DNA from: Cymbidium sinense
Taxonomy: Eukaryota > Streptophyta > Magnoliopsida > Asparagales > Orchidaceae
DNA: 64,000 nucleotides
Direction of reading: 5' to 3'
NCBI GenBank assembly: GCA_021442155.1
Contig: CM038215.1
Span: forward strand, 208,562,982-208,626,981
The first letter of the stretch is position 1; the number at the start of each line of letters is the position of its first letter. Made by a program: the position numbers and the translations under genes. The notes beneath the pieces were generated by a model. That model was given only the letters and a program-made list of their open reading frames with translations. It searched no databases and had not been told where the DNA came from. Of the stretch, positions 10,812-21,904 are shown one piece after another.

Positions 10812-13534
10812 GATTCCTCCTTTGGATCATTGGTAGGTGGTTGCTCAGGATCTTATGACCAATCCATATAATAAATAAATCTAAATATATAAATCTTTAC
10901 ATGAAAAGGAAAAGGAAATCTAACTAACACGCAAAATAAGGCTAGTTAAATCACACAAATAAATCCCAAGCATGTATATTGGACTTATCACCTCACACAT
11001 GGGTGACTAAGTCCACTATGGATTATGCAGGTATATCCACAAGCAAAGCATTTATATTTTTATTTATGATAGCTCCTTTAGCATCCCTACTGAAAGAAGT
11101 TAGATTAAGCACACCCTACCATTCATTCCAAGAGCATACACCCTAACATCCAATCTAAAACACATATCACAAAAGAAAATATAATATCAAACCATGCACC
11201 GACCTAACCTAAAGCTAGAAGTGGTTACTTAGGCTAATGTGTGTGCTTTGAAGGTTTGTGTGGTTTGCTTAGCTTAGGACTTTAGGTTTAAGTTTTTTAA
11301 GTGTGAAGAATATGTTCAACTTAGAGGAGAGTTTCATTTAAGTTGTTTAAGTGTTTTGGGTTATTTTTATTTCATGTTTTAATTTGATTTGAGTGAAACC
11401 TACAATTAATTGCTAAATTATAAAGAGAGAGGAAAGAGAAGAGAACTTCTCTTTCCTTCTCTAATCCTTAAGTAATTTCTAAGGTAAGTTCACATTTTAA
11501 TTTCATTTAGGTGACTTTTTTTATTACATCTTTTAATTAATCCTAAGTTTAGACAAACTCTAAACAAACCTATTAAAAAAGAAAGTCATTTTAAGATTAA
11601 ATAAAATGAATCAAAATTCACATAACACACATTACTTCGTTTCTTTCCCAACATATTTAACATGCATATGGATGGACCCTAAGCATATCAATACATGCAA
11701 ATGAGAATAGTTAACACACTTTATGATACATGCTAAGTAATCAATTTAAAAAAATTTTAGAAGTTGAATTTGCATGATTGCTTTCTTAAGTAGAAAAGGT
11801 TTTCCTTATCCAAAATTTCACATACATACATGAAAGTAAGAAATGCAAAAGTGAGTACAGAGCCATTGTTAACCAGAGGTGTAAGGTAAAAGACCTACTT
11901 AGGGCTACTTAAAGCCTCGCAACCTCGAGGTTGTCCAGACTAATATACCACTTTTCTTAAGTACAAACATGTATATAAAAGAAATGAACTGGAGAAGGAA
12001 TATGCAAAAGTTGTTTAATAGTTTCATTTTTGTTTATGCAATTTATTCATGCAAGTATAGGAAACCCTTCTTAAGTGAGAGCATAGAGGGTTTGAAATTA
12101 AGTAAGTGTTGGGTTCTTTTCAAATGAACCCTACATCTTACCAACTCTTTCAAAATTATACATGAGAAGAAAGAAAGGCTACACTAAACATGACTTTATA
12201 ATCATTACATGCATTATAAGATTTTGAAACACTTTCAGATTTGATATTCCATTTATAAGTTTTGAATATACTTTGGATTTAGTAGTGATAATAGCCATTA
12301 ATATTTTACTTTAGCCAACACATGCACATTTGATATAAAGTAAACAATTTTTATTTTAAAATTTAAAACATGAAATTATTAATGCATGAATCATATGGCA
12401 TACAACTTAACATGTTGGGAAAGATCTAAAGCAATGCAATCATGTAAACAAACTCACTTTACTTAAATCCTAAAGACAATCTTAAGGAATAAGAAAATTT
12501 AGAATAAATCAAAGCAAATTTCAAAATGATTTTTGTTTGGTTTAATGTTTAATTTAATTTAAAAAGGGTGAAATGAGTTTGTTGTTCCTAACCCATTCTT
12601 ACATGTGTTTTGTACTTTTATTTAATTTTTAGATAATTAAATCCATTTTTATGCATTGATTATATTAGAGTATGAATTAAGTGGCTTAATTAACCCTTAC
12701 CTACACCGTAAAAAAATTAACTAAGTAATTATGAGCCAATGAGATGACATAAAACCCACAAGGTATTTAAATTTGTAATGCACCTAATAATAAAAATGCC
12801 TAAATCAATTTGGCTCACAATTAAAAGTTAATTAAGCTATGGGGTTTAGCTTAAGTACTTTTAAAACACCTTTTCATACTTATGAAAGGGGTTTTAATTT
12901 TCTTAATTAGACTTAGGCTATTAAACACCTAAGAATCTTCCCAAGGTATATTAATTAAGTTATGGAACTTTTAAAAATTTTTAAAAATTATTTAAAAGGA
13001 TAATTAATGAATTAACCCTTAATTAAGAGGGGATTAAGAAAAGAAAATGGGGTTTAGGGAATAGCTTAGGGGAAATACCCCAAAATTATTCCATAAAACT
13101 CCTACTCATTGAATCTAACCTTAATCAAACTTAATTAAAGGGTAAATCCACTAATCACACTTTAATTACCCTTAATTACATGAAAGGGGTAATTAGGGAA
13201 TGAAATTGTAATTTCCCTAATTAAGCCCTCAATAAATCTCAAGAAAATTAGGGGAGGTAGAGGTCATCCCCTAAAATCAGCCCTAAAAATTTGAGATTAA
13301 TTGATGATCTAATTAGAGGATAACTAGCTAATTAAAATTTCTAAAGAAATCCAAATTTAGAGAAAAGGGTAATTCAAAATCCATTAAAACTATTTTTAAA
13401 ATATTCAAGATGAAATTATCTTTCCATATCATTTTTCCTTCTATTTTTTTGATTTTTCTATGAAGAGTTATGAATTTTAGAATATATAGGAATTACTTAG
13501 AAATTAATTAGGTAAATAACTAATCACTTACCAT

Positions 13535-13790
13535 TGGCGTGGTGGCGGTGTCTTTACGTGTCGTGTCATGAGCCACTCACTTAAGTGTCACGTTGAAAGG
13601 GTGGCTGGTGGCGCACGCGCTTTTGATCTTTGCCATCCGATCAAAGATCAGACGACCAGAGATCTCCTCGCGGTTTATAATATGCATAACATGTGTATAA
13701 GTGTGGGAATAATCTCGACCATCTATCCAAACTATGCAGATGGACAGTCAGAGATTCATCCCTGCTAAAGCTCAAGAAGAATGAGATCTG
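13535..13790 (-). promoter_or_regulatory. CpG-containing conserved block of the LTR, possible promoter region
   Basis: A GC-richer island in an otherwise AT-rich LTR, with an inverted repeat GATCTTTG (13625-13632) facing CAAAGATC. Matching blocks exist in D (about 23860-24170, inverted), C (33220-33560) and B (36440-36790). C and B contain a CACGTG core near 33268 and 36487. On the element's sense strand TATA-like AT stretches occur just beside it (ATTATAAACC near 13675). Repeated conservation in four copies suggests a functional LTR block; the promoter role is inference. Confidence 0.35.
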
Positions 13791-14769
13791 TCCACCTTCT
13801 AGGCTTTCATCTGAGCTCAATTGAGCTCGGATTAAGCTAGAATTTAGCCCACTGCTTCATCATGAAATTACCAATACATCCAATGGCTAAGATTCTATGA
13901 AATTAAAGTTCACTTCACAATGGACCAACACCTATGAGAATTAAGCTCAAAAAATCACTAACCTCACCGGTGCTCGATTCTCTTGGAGGAGCTTCAATTG
14001 GTTGAGACGAAGCCTTGTTGAAGTTTTGAGCACTTGAGGTTGAGTGTAGAGCTCTATGGACTAACTTCTCCTCAATCCCTTTGCGGCTTTGATCAAGCTA
14101 GGTCTCCCCTTGCCTTTAGAACTTCATAGAGAGCTTAGTCAAATTGGATTAATTTGGAGTGAGGAAGAAATTTTCACTTCAATATACCTCCCCTATTTTT
14201 AAGTGGAGAAAATCGAGAAGATGGAAATTGAATTCCCTTCTAGGAAGCTTAGGATCACTTACAAATGGCACCTCTGACTCCCTAGTGCTAAATCGAGTGT
14301 GAGTGTATGAAAATAGAAGTGAATTAGGAGGAGTATATCTCTCCCTTGAAGGATCGACTGACCGGCAATGTCCATGCCATTTTGATCCAAATGAGCCTAT
14401 GGAGTGTGCCATTTTGGTTGTTTTGAATGTGCACATGGTTGGTTTGGCCAGAGGAGTGGAATGCCAACTTCCCATGTGCTTGAATTGAGCTTAAGAGAGA
14501 ATTTTAAAATTCAATTTTGCTCTAAGTGGGCAGGTTTTGTTCATGGGTCAAATGGGTTGACCCAAAACCATTGGGTTGGGTGCACCACTTATCATTAAGT
14601 CCCCTTGAGCTTTTAGGAAAGCCTCAAGTGATTGTGAAGAGGTATGACTAAAATACCTATGGGCTAGGACAAAATTTGTTCTATGGCCTAGGGATAAAAT
14701 TGTCAGTTTGCTATTTTTTCAATTTGGGTATGTTTGGTATGTTGTGAAAATAGGTTTGGCCAATTTTCA

Positions 14770-15660
14770 TTGGATGTGGAATCCATTTGATAGGGTTTGG
14801 CTCATTTTGACCCATTTAGGTCAAAATGGGCCAACTTGGGTCAAGTTGACCAATAGGTCAAATTGGGTCAAACCAAGGGTTGGGTCACGTTCATATGACC
14901 ATTTGAAATGTTTTGGTGCCTTTGGTTCAGTTCAATTTGGATTAGATTTATTTTTGTCTCATATGACTTCATTTAGGTCAAATGGGTCAAGTTGACCTAT
15001 TTGAGGTAAGTTAAGAGTAGGTTTAGGTTTGGTTAGTCATATGGAGTGGATTGATAATTTTGTTTCCAATCAATTTGGGTTAGGTTCAATTTTGGCTTAA
15101 CATGACCCCTTTAGGTCATATTGGGTCTAAGGCCAATTGGGCTAGGTTGCGTTTAGTTGGCCAATTGAGGCTTTGGTCAAGTTCCACAAGTGATTTGGAA
15201 TGGACTTGACCCATTGGTTTCAAACAATTTGGCTTAGATCAAGTTTTGGCATATTTTGGCCCTTTAGGTCAAAATGGTCAACTTAGGTCAAGTGGGCCAA
15301 TTGGGCTAGGTTAGGCTTAAATGTTGGCTTGGTCAAGTTCAAACATAGGTCATGAGTGAACTTAGATCAATGGTTTCAATCAATTAGGCCTATGGTGGAA
15401 TTTGGTTATGCCAAGTTTCATTTTAGGTTAGGTGTTGACTTGTTCAACCCTTAAGTTTGACTTGGTCTGACCCAATTTGATTGATTGATCATCCCATAAT
15501 GATTGTTGATCATGATGAGAGGGGTATATGAGTTTGGTTCAATCCAATTTGGTTAGGATTAGAATTTAGCTCATAAGGGTACTTTAGGTCACTTTGGGTC
15601 AAGTGAGCCTAAGTGTGTTAAATGGCTTGGTCAAAGCTTGATTTGAAGTTGATTGATCTT
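14770..15660. repeat. GGTCAA/TTGACC tandem repeats in LTR A
   Basis: Degenerate tandem repeats of roughly 150-160 bp, each rich in GGTCAA and its complement TTGACC. Within 14795-14875 alone there are six such hexamers, and GGGTCAAGTTGACC around 14838-14852 is a near-perfect palindrome. Unit boundaries are marked by a recurring ATGGTTTCAATCAATT-like phrase (about 15215 and 15370). TTGACC matches the W-box core bound by plant WRKY factors, but I have no evidence of binding. Confidence 0.75.
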
Positions 15661-15954
15661 GCATATAGACTTATGATTGAAATATAAATCTATTTACAAG
15701 AGGTTTGAAGTCAAATGGATTTGATCCATTTGAAAATTTCATATTCAAAGGAAAAATATGAAGGAGTCTTGGGTTTGAATTTTGATTTGGGTTTTGATTG
15801 TTTGATTGAGGTTTGGATTTGTATATGAGCTCATGATTGTAGGGTTGATTGAACCATGAGAGAAAATTAAGAGTTGGCTTGATTTGAAAGTGATTTAGCT
15901 AAGTTCAAGATTTTGGCTTGAAAGGCTTAGATTTGATTTTGAGTTTTGGAGTTG

Positions 15955-16630
15955 GGTTTGACTGTTTGAACTTATATTTCATATAAATGAGATATAAATT
16001 GATCATGAGAAAATTTCAAGTTTAATTGATTTGGGTTAAATCCATTAAAGGGAATTTAATGAGAATTTGAAATTTAATTTTGAATTGGATTTGATTGGTT
16101 TATATTTATATTTCATTTATATATGAGAATATAAATGAGAATACAAGTAAGTTTTGAGAAAATCCCATGAGTTTTAATATGTTTGATCAAAGTTTAGGTT
16201 AAATCCATTAATGGAAAATTAAGGGATTTAAAGGAATATCAAGGATTTTAAATTTGGAATTTAATTTTTGCCTTTGATTTGATTAATTTATATTTATATT
16301 TCATTTATATATGTGAATATAAATGAGCATATAAATATGTTTTGAGAAAATCTCACGGGTTTGAATAGGTTTGATCAAGGTTTAGAGTTGATTTTTGCTA
16401 AGTCTTTTAATGGAAAATTAAAGGGACTTAGGAAAAGTTTCATGAATTGATTTGGAATTTTGAGTTTGATTTGATGGGTTTGAATTTATATTTCATTTAT
16501 AAATGTGAATATAAATGAAAATATAAATTTATTATGAGAAAATCTCAAAGCTTTGAATAAGTTTGAATAACAATTTTGGCTAAGTCCTTAAGAAAGGGTT
16601 AAGGATTTAGGAAATTTGAACTTAGGAATT
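15955..16630. repeat. AT-rich hairpin tandem repeat in LTR A
   Basis: Four degenerate units of about 130-190 bp. Each carries a phrase like TTTATATTTCATTTATA followed by TATAAATGA, which can fold on itself, then GAGAAAATCTCA-like sequence. Units start near 15963, 16093, 16283 and 16474. LTR D keeps about one unit next to its inversion breakpoint. Confidence 0.65.
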
Positions 16631-16639
16631 TTTAATGGA

Positions 16640-16705
16640 TTTTGATCATGGGTTTCAATCATGAATTTAAATCATGGATTTTAATCATGGAACTAAATCA
16701 TGGAA
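16640..16705. repeat. Short ATCATGG tandem repeat at the 5' end of LTR A
   Basis: Four or five copies of a 14-17-bp unit around AATCATGGATTT. The same small array occurs in LTR D near 26463-26525. Confidence 0.6.
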
Positions 16706-16982
16706 TTGATTTGAGTTTGAGAAAATCAAATAGAATTAATTTGGAGTTTGACTTGAAAGAAGGAAAGTGAGGAATATTTTAAGCTAAGGGTAGGAAATTT
16801 TCCTAACACCCCTAAGGCATGACCTATTCCTATGGCTAACTCTTCTGAGTATTCTAGGGCTAGGGGAGAGTGTCCACCTAATCACTAGATGTGTCTTAAG
16901 GCTAAGGAACTCTTAAAGTCTAGGACAAGTCCTATGCCTAAGATGGAGGTGTTGAGAGCTCATTCTAAAAATGAGGTCAACA

Positions 16983-18205
16983 ATCGTCTTTGAGTTTGAT
17001 TTATTGGAGAAGGCATTGAGTTGAGTTTAATGCCTCACCTTCCTCAACTACAATGCCTTGGGCTTATTGGCTTGGCTGCTCCCTATGCAAGGATCCTCGG
17101 GTACCTACCATATTGACTTCAGTAATGTCATCCAAAAGGCCATCTTCATTGGCATTAAAATCTATCATACCCTACTCTTGATTAGATTGATCATCTCCAA
17201 CTATCTGCCTCACAGAGGCATGATAGTCCTCCAAAATCTCTTCCAATGATCTATCATCATCTCACCTGGGACTACTGGGACACATGTTGAGTGGTGACTC
17301 ACCTGATGCTTTCACGATGATGTTCTCTGAGTGTTATCGGCGCAATCATTGGAGTCAAGCTTATCTCCTCTTTCCTTCTCCTCGACTGGTGAAACAGCAT
17401 TGATGGAAGGTTGACTTCACCTCAAGTGGTGGTGGGTGAAGTGTGGTCATAATCTCAGATGCTTTTCTCAAGATACTAACTTGTGGTACTTGGTGGGCAC
17501 TTCAAATGATGGAACATGAATAGGTGACAGTGGAATGGTGTAATGGTGGTGACACCATCTGAAGATCTCCTCTTTTTGGAATCTTTATCAAATGATCGAT
17601 CTATCAACTCACCGATTAAAATGATCAATCAAAGCGGAGGTCTCCAATTATCTGACAAAACTCCTTCTATCCTTCTTGCTCACTTGGTAGACTTGTATGG
17701 CCCTCTATAGATTTTATCTTGAATCACTCATCTTAGATCATGTAAAGTAGCAGACTCAGAGCATCCGTGGACTATCCCTACTCTCCTGAGCATGGACCTA
17801 AAACCAACATAGAGCTTCCTCCTCTCCCTCACTCATCATGGATCATGGGGTGATCATGATCCTCCCTCTCCCTCTGAAGGGGTGAAACCTACTACCACCA
17901 AGAAGGGGAGAGGTCTCACAAATAGATCCCTCTTCAACCACATGGGAGACCACCTCAACTTCCTTGGCCATGCACTCATAATGCCTTTTGATCTTCCTAT
18001 TTTTGTTATGACATTGGGTCTTGGTCAAAGGTGTAGGGTGTGAGCTAGAATCGACCTCAATAGTAGGGGAGACTATCTTAGAAGCTAGAATGGACTTCCC
18101 CTTGGGGTTGTGGTGGAAACTTCACCTCCCAAAACCTTCTTTCTCATACAATCCATATAGGAATTCCACTAAAGTGAAATGTGACTTTGAAGGCACTGAT
18201 GCTTA
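16983..18205 (-). pseudogene. gag 5' fragment of element 2
   Basis: Diverged homologue of the first part of element A's coding region. On the minus strand, 18205-17843 corresponds to A's 6563-6098 (shared GK...P and serine-histidine-proline blocks, then a basic stretch with KTQCHNKNRKIKRHYE). The part near 17300-17110 corresponds to A's 5200-4980; both contain CATCTTCATTGG on the plus strand. The longest open stretch is 61 codons at 18028-17843. It is cut at 16983 by the 5' end of element A, which shows that A inserted into element 2. No function can survive. The rest of element 2's gag-pol should lie beyond the left end of the window. Confidence 0.65.
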
Positions 18206-18714
18206 TTGATATGGGGAAGGAAATGGGGCTTTTTACTTTAAGAAGGGTGTATATTACACTTCATTTTGATCATTGTTCTTTTGATTTGATTTTGAATTGG
18301 AACCCTTATTTAATAAATTGATTTATGTTAAATGGGGTTCATGTATATGTTGGAGAGATTTGGAATTTTGGAGAGAATTTTCTACTTTTCTTTTGAACTT
18401 CAATGGAATCATGAAAAAATGTTGAATGAGCCTTACTTTTCCAAGCTAGTGGCAAAAGGTTCTTGATTTTATTTGATTTTTTTAGATAACTTCTTTAGCT
18501 AATTTTCTTTTACCTATTAGAGGCCTAATTGGGATTTTAAGACCTATTGGAGTGAGGTCCTAGAACCTAAAAAATGTTGGCCACCCATGCTTAAGTATGA
18601 AATAAACAAGGTGTCCAACAAAAAGAATGATAGTCTTGGACATATATAAAACATAGATCCCCTATCGATGTTTGGAGATAATGATTGACTAATAAAGATT
18701 GAGAGAGGAACCAG
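18206..18714 (-). other. 5' leader of element 2 with a single hairpin unit
   Basis: About 510 nt between gag start and primer site, against about 2650 nt in element A. One clear hairpin unit of the A type lies at about 18298-18346: plus-strand arms GAACCCTTATTTAATA and TGTTAAATGGGGTTC around the loop AATTGATTTA. The stretch 18480-18714 matches A's 8980-9210 and keeps the leader dyad at 18533-18567. Confidence 0.65.
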
Positions 18715-18731
18715 CCCTAATGGAGTCGCCA
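18715..18731 (-). other. Primer-binding site of element 2 (tRNA-Arg type)
   Basis: The minus strand reads TGGCGACTCCATTAGGG, 8 nt inside the LTR end at 18740. It matches 14 of 17 positions of the complement of plant tRNA-Arg's 3' end, with the first ten perfect. Same spacing as in element A. Confidence 0.8.
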
Positions 18732-19595
18732 AAAAAATCTGTGGTGTTTTAATTTGGAGTTGTTGGGACACCACACAAATCTTAGGGGTTATTTATTGAA
18801 GTGGTTGAGTAAGACATCAAGATATGATGTACCATCTTGAAAGATAGAAACATCACCCTACAATGGACCTAATCACATAATAAAGACTTCTACAACAGAT
18901 GAGTCTTTGTATATACTAAAGATCTTTCCGCTACTTTACATGGAGAAGTAAAGCAGGGTTTATTTTATGCTGAGTTCTTTAATTCCCTATGGAAGCAAAA
19001 TTCTATAATTAATTACATCCTAAGAAATGAGAATTTCCTAAGAACACTCATGATTAAGGTATTCAATAAATATCTCCAAAGACTTCAAAGCTAGACTATA
19101 AATGGATTTGGTATTTTGAAAAAATCAAGTGAAAGATTTCAATTTAGAGTGCTTATTTTTATATTACAAAGAAGGATAAGTAGGGAGAATTCATGATACT
19201 ATTAAGCCTAGTGAGCACTCTAGTCTACCATATAGTGAGATTTTATATATTTGAAAGATAGAGTTTATTTTTATTTGAGTTAAAATTTTATTAGAATGTT
19301 AAGGCTTATAGTTCATCAGCACAAGGTTGTGAAAATGCCTAAGAGGTGAGGACTTATACTCATAGCCTGAAGAAAATAAATAGCCTTTGATCCTAAATCT
19401 AGGATGCCGTAGTACAAGCTAAAAGCATGACTTAAATCTAATAAAAAAATGAGACATAGTCGTTTACCACCACAAGAGAGGATAAACCCACCTCGACTCT
19501 TCTGGACTTACAACCGCCTGGAGTGGCCGCCAGCTAATATCTCCTATGCTTCAAAAGTAGGTAGGCTAGTCTTATATAAATGTAAAATAGTTAGG

Positions 19596-19600
19596 CTATT
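19596..19600. repeat. Target site duplication, left of solo LTR D
   Basis: CTATT directly precedes the LTR start TGTGGAG and is repeated at 26802-26806 directly after TCAACA. A 5-bp duplication is standard for Ty3/gypsy integration. Confidence 0.9.
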
Positions 19601-21904
19601 TGTGGAGAAAAATTTCTATACAGGAGTCGCCTTTCAAATCTGCGGGGAAGAAAGAAAGAAGAGCCCTTATAAAAATTCATCTTGGTAAGGCATGCCATGA
19701 TCCAGATGTCTTATTCAGTGATCAACACGCTATCAAGGAAATAGTGTACTATCTCGAAAGATAGAAGTCACTATCCTTTAATGGAACCAATCACATCAAT
19801 AAGAACTCCTAGAAATGATGGGTCTACATATGTACCAAAGATTCTTCCCCTACTTTACATGGAAAAGTAAAGTAGGGTTTATTTTAAACTGGGTTCGTTA
19901 AGTTCCCTATAGGGTAAGCCCCCATAGTTAATTACATCCTAAGGGATGAGATCCCTTAGGAAAGCTCTCGATTAAGGTAAATGATGTTGCCTCTAATGAT
20001 TTCAATAGGGAAGGACTATCAATCGATTAGTTTATTTTTGAAGATCAAAATAGGATTGATCAAAAGTGGGAGTTATTATCAAAGCCAAAATGGGAGATAA
20101 ATAGGAGATGCCCATGATGTAGGAAACCTAACGAGCATCTCAAACTATCATATAATTAGGCTTTATATTTTAAAAATTGATTTAGTTTATTTGAGTTGAT
20201 ATTTTTCATTAAAATTTTAGGACTTAAGATTCCTTAACATAAGATTAAGGAAATACCTAAGAGGTGAGGAATTATGCTTATGACCCATAAAGGGGAGAAG
20301 CAACCTCAGAACCTAAATCTAGGAAGATTCGGTGAGGGCCAGAAGCGAAACTTAAATCTAAGGCAAAAATGGGTAATTTGTTTGCCTCTACAAGAGAGGA
20401 CAAATCACCCGACAGCTTGGACTTACAACTGCCTGGGAGTGGCCGCCAACTAACTCCTACGATTTTAAATACATGGAGGCAAGTCTTTATGCTTGTGCAA
20501 GATAGCTAGACTATTATTATTTAGAAAAAGACTAAGTCCTTAAACTTACTTCCTAAAGAGACTAGATCATGTAAAGGGACATGCTTCAAATGACCTAAAT
20601 CTAATGCATTTCAAATTTTATTTTTTTATTTTTATTTTTGAACAATCATTTTGACTTAGGCTAATAGGATTTTTTTATGACTAATGCATGAGAAATTAGA
20701 TTATTGGCCAAAATTAGCGAGAAGGTTGGAGGTGAGTTTCCGCCACTGCCCACAAAGGTCAATCCAAATTCTCTGGCAAAAGTGGAAGCCCTCCAATCAA
20801 GAGTGAAATAAGATGCATTTGTGCATAATATTATAAAGAGATGCTCATCTAGTTAAGGGATTACTAATTCTTTTATCTTGATTTTAATCCTAAGCTTTAG
20901 GTGAGGTTATGAGTTATTTAATTTGAATTTCAATTATTAAGTTGGGTAAAAGATTTATTTTTTCCTAAAGAGCCTAATCCACATCTAGGCCATACATAAA
21001 GCAAGAAAGAAACTAGGAAAAGCATGCCACTTAATGCAAAAGCTAAACAAATCATCAAATAATTTATAAAGCTAATCGCAAAAAGAATAAATGATTGTTT
21101 ATGGTCAGGCACCACCGCACAAACTCAAAAATATCAAATGTGGGTAGCCTAGCTCTACCCTTATACAACCCGGATTACAAATGAATTAATTTATAATTTA
21201 AGCAAAGAAATTCATTGTTATGGGGGTCTTCAAGCTTTACTCTTCTTTCTTCGTTTCTTCTTTCTTCTTTTCTTTTCTTCTTTTCTACTTTGGTTCCTCT
21301 TTTGAAAGGTTGGAAGGTGGATGCTCCAAGGCTTCACATGGTGTATAAGATAGGATCTTATGATCAATGCTCATCCTAATCCCCATAACAAATCATTCCA
21401 AAATCCTAAATATTACATGAAAAGGAGAAGTAGAAATCTAACTAACACCCGCTAAACAAAGGTTAGTTACATCACACCACACAAATCCCAAGCATGTATA
21501 TTGGACTTATCACCCCACACATGGGTGACTAAGTCCACCTGGCCTATGGATTATGCAAAGGGGTATAAGCACCTACAAGTAAGAAGCATTTATATTTTTA
21601 TTTATGATAGCGCCCCTTAAGCATAATCCCCTACAGAAAAGAATAGTTAGACTAAGCACGTCCTACTATTCATTTTACGAGCATACATCCTAACATCCAG
21701 TCTAAAACATTCATCACAAACCAAAACATAACATCAAACCATGCATCGACCTAGCCTAAGGCCAGAAGTGGTGACTTAGGCTAATGTGTGTGCTTTGAAG
21801 GTTTGTGTGGTATGCTTAGCTTAGGACTTTAGGTTCAAATTTTATAAGTATGAAGAATATGTTCAACTTAGAGGAGTTTAAGTATGAAGAACATGTCCAA
21901 CTCA

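Larger units (their letters stand above)
1..16982 (-). mobile_element. Element A: Ty3/gypsy (Tat/Ogre-like) retrotransposon, 5' portion
   Basis: A long LTR retrotransposon read on the minus strand. Its 5' end is at 16982, and it runs off the left window edge inside RNase H. The order seen is 5' LTR (9236-16982), an 8-nt spacer, a primer-binding site (9211-9227), a 2.6-kb leader, gag, protease, RT and the start of RNase H. Gag-before-protease-before-RT order and typical Tat-clade sequences (LLGRPWIH in protease, MNPLKCAFGVTS in RT) identify the lineage. All coding parts carry stops and frameshifts, so it is not autonomous. It is inserted in the gag region of another copy of the same family, whose sequence resumes at 16983. 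The integrase and 3' LTR must lie outside the window, so the target duplication (ATCGT expected at 16983-16987) cannot be checked. Confidence 0.85.
9236..16982 (-). repeat. LTR A: 7.7-kb 5' LTR of element A
   Basis: Very long LTR. On the minus strand it begins TGTTGACCTCATTTT at 16982 and ends ...TTTTTCACCATA at 9236; the canonical final CA has mutated to TA. Its left end abuts the 8-nt spacer and primer site. Its right end abuts gag sequence of another copy. Homology to solo LTR D fixes both ends: TGTGGAGAAAAATTTC there against TATGGTGAAAAATTTC here, and AATGAGGTCAACA at the other end of both. The plus-strand motif CCGCCTCGAGGTGGCCGCC near 10010 recurs in LTRs B, C and D. No coding capacity is recognised. 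It contains the pyrimidine tract, GGTCAA array and AT hairpin repeats listed separately. Confidence 0.85.

Noticed and set aside
13568..13768. 66-codon frame in the CpG block of LTR A
   Set aside because: Not kept in the matching places of LTRs B, C or D; chance frame in GC-richer DNA.
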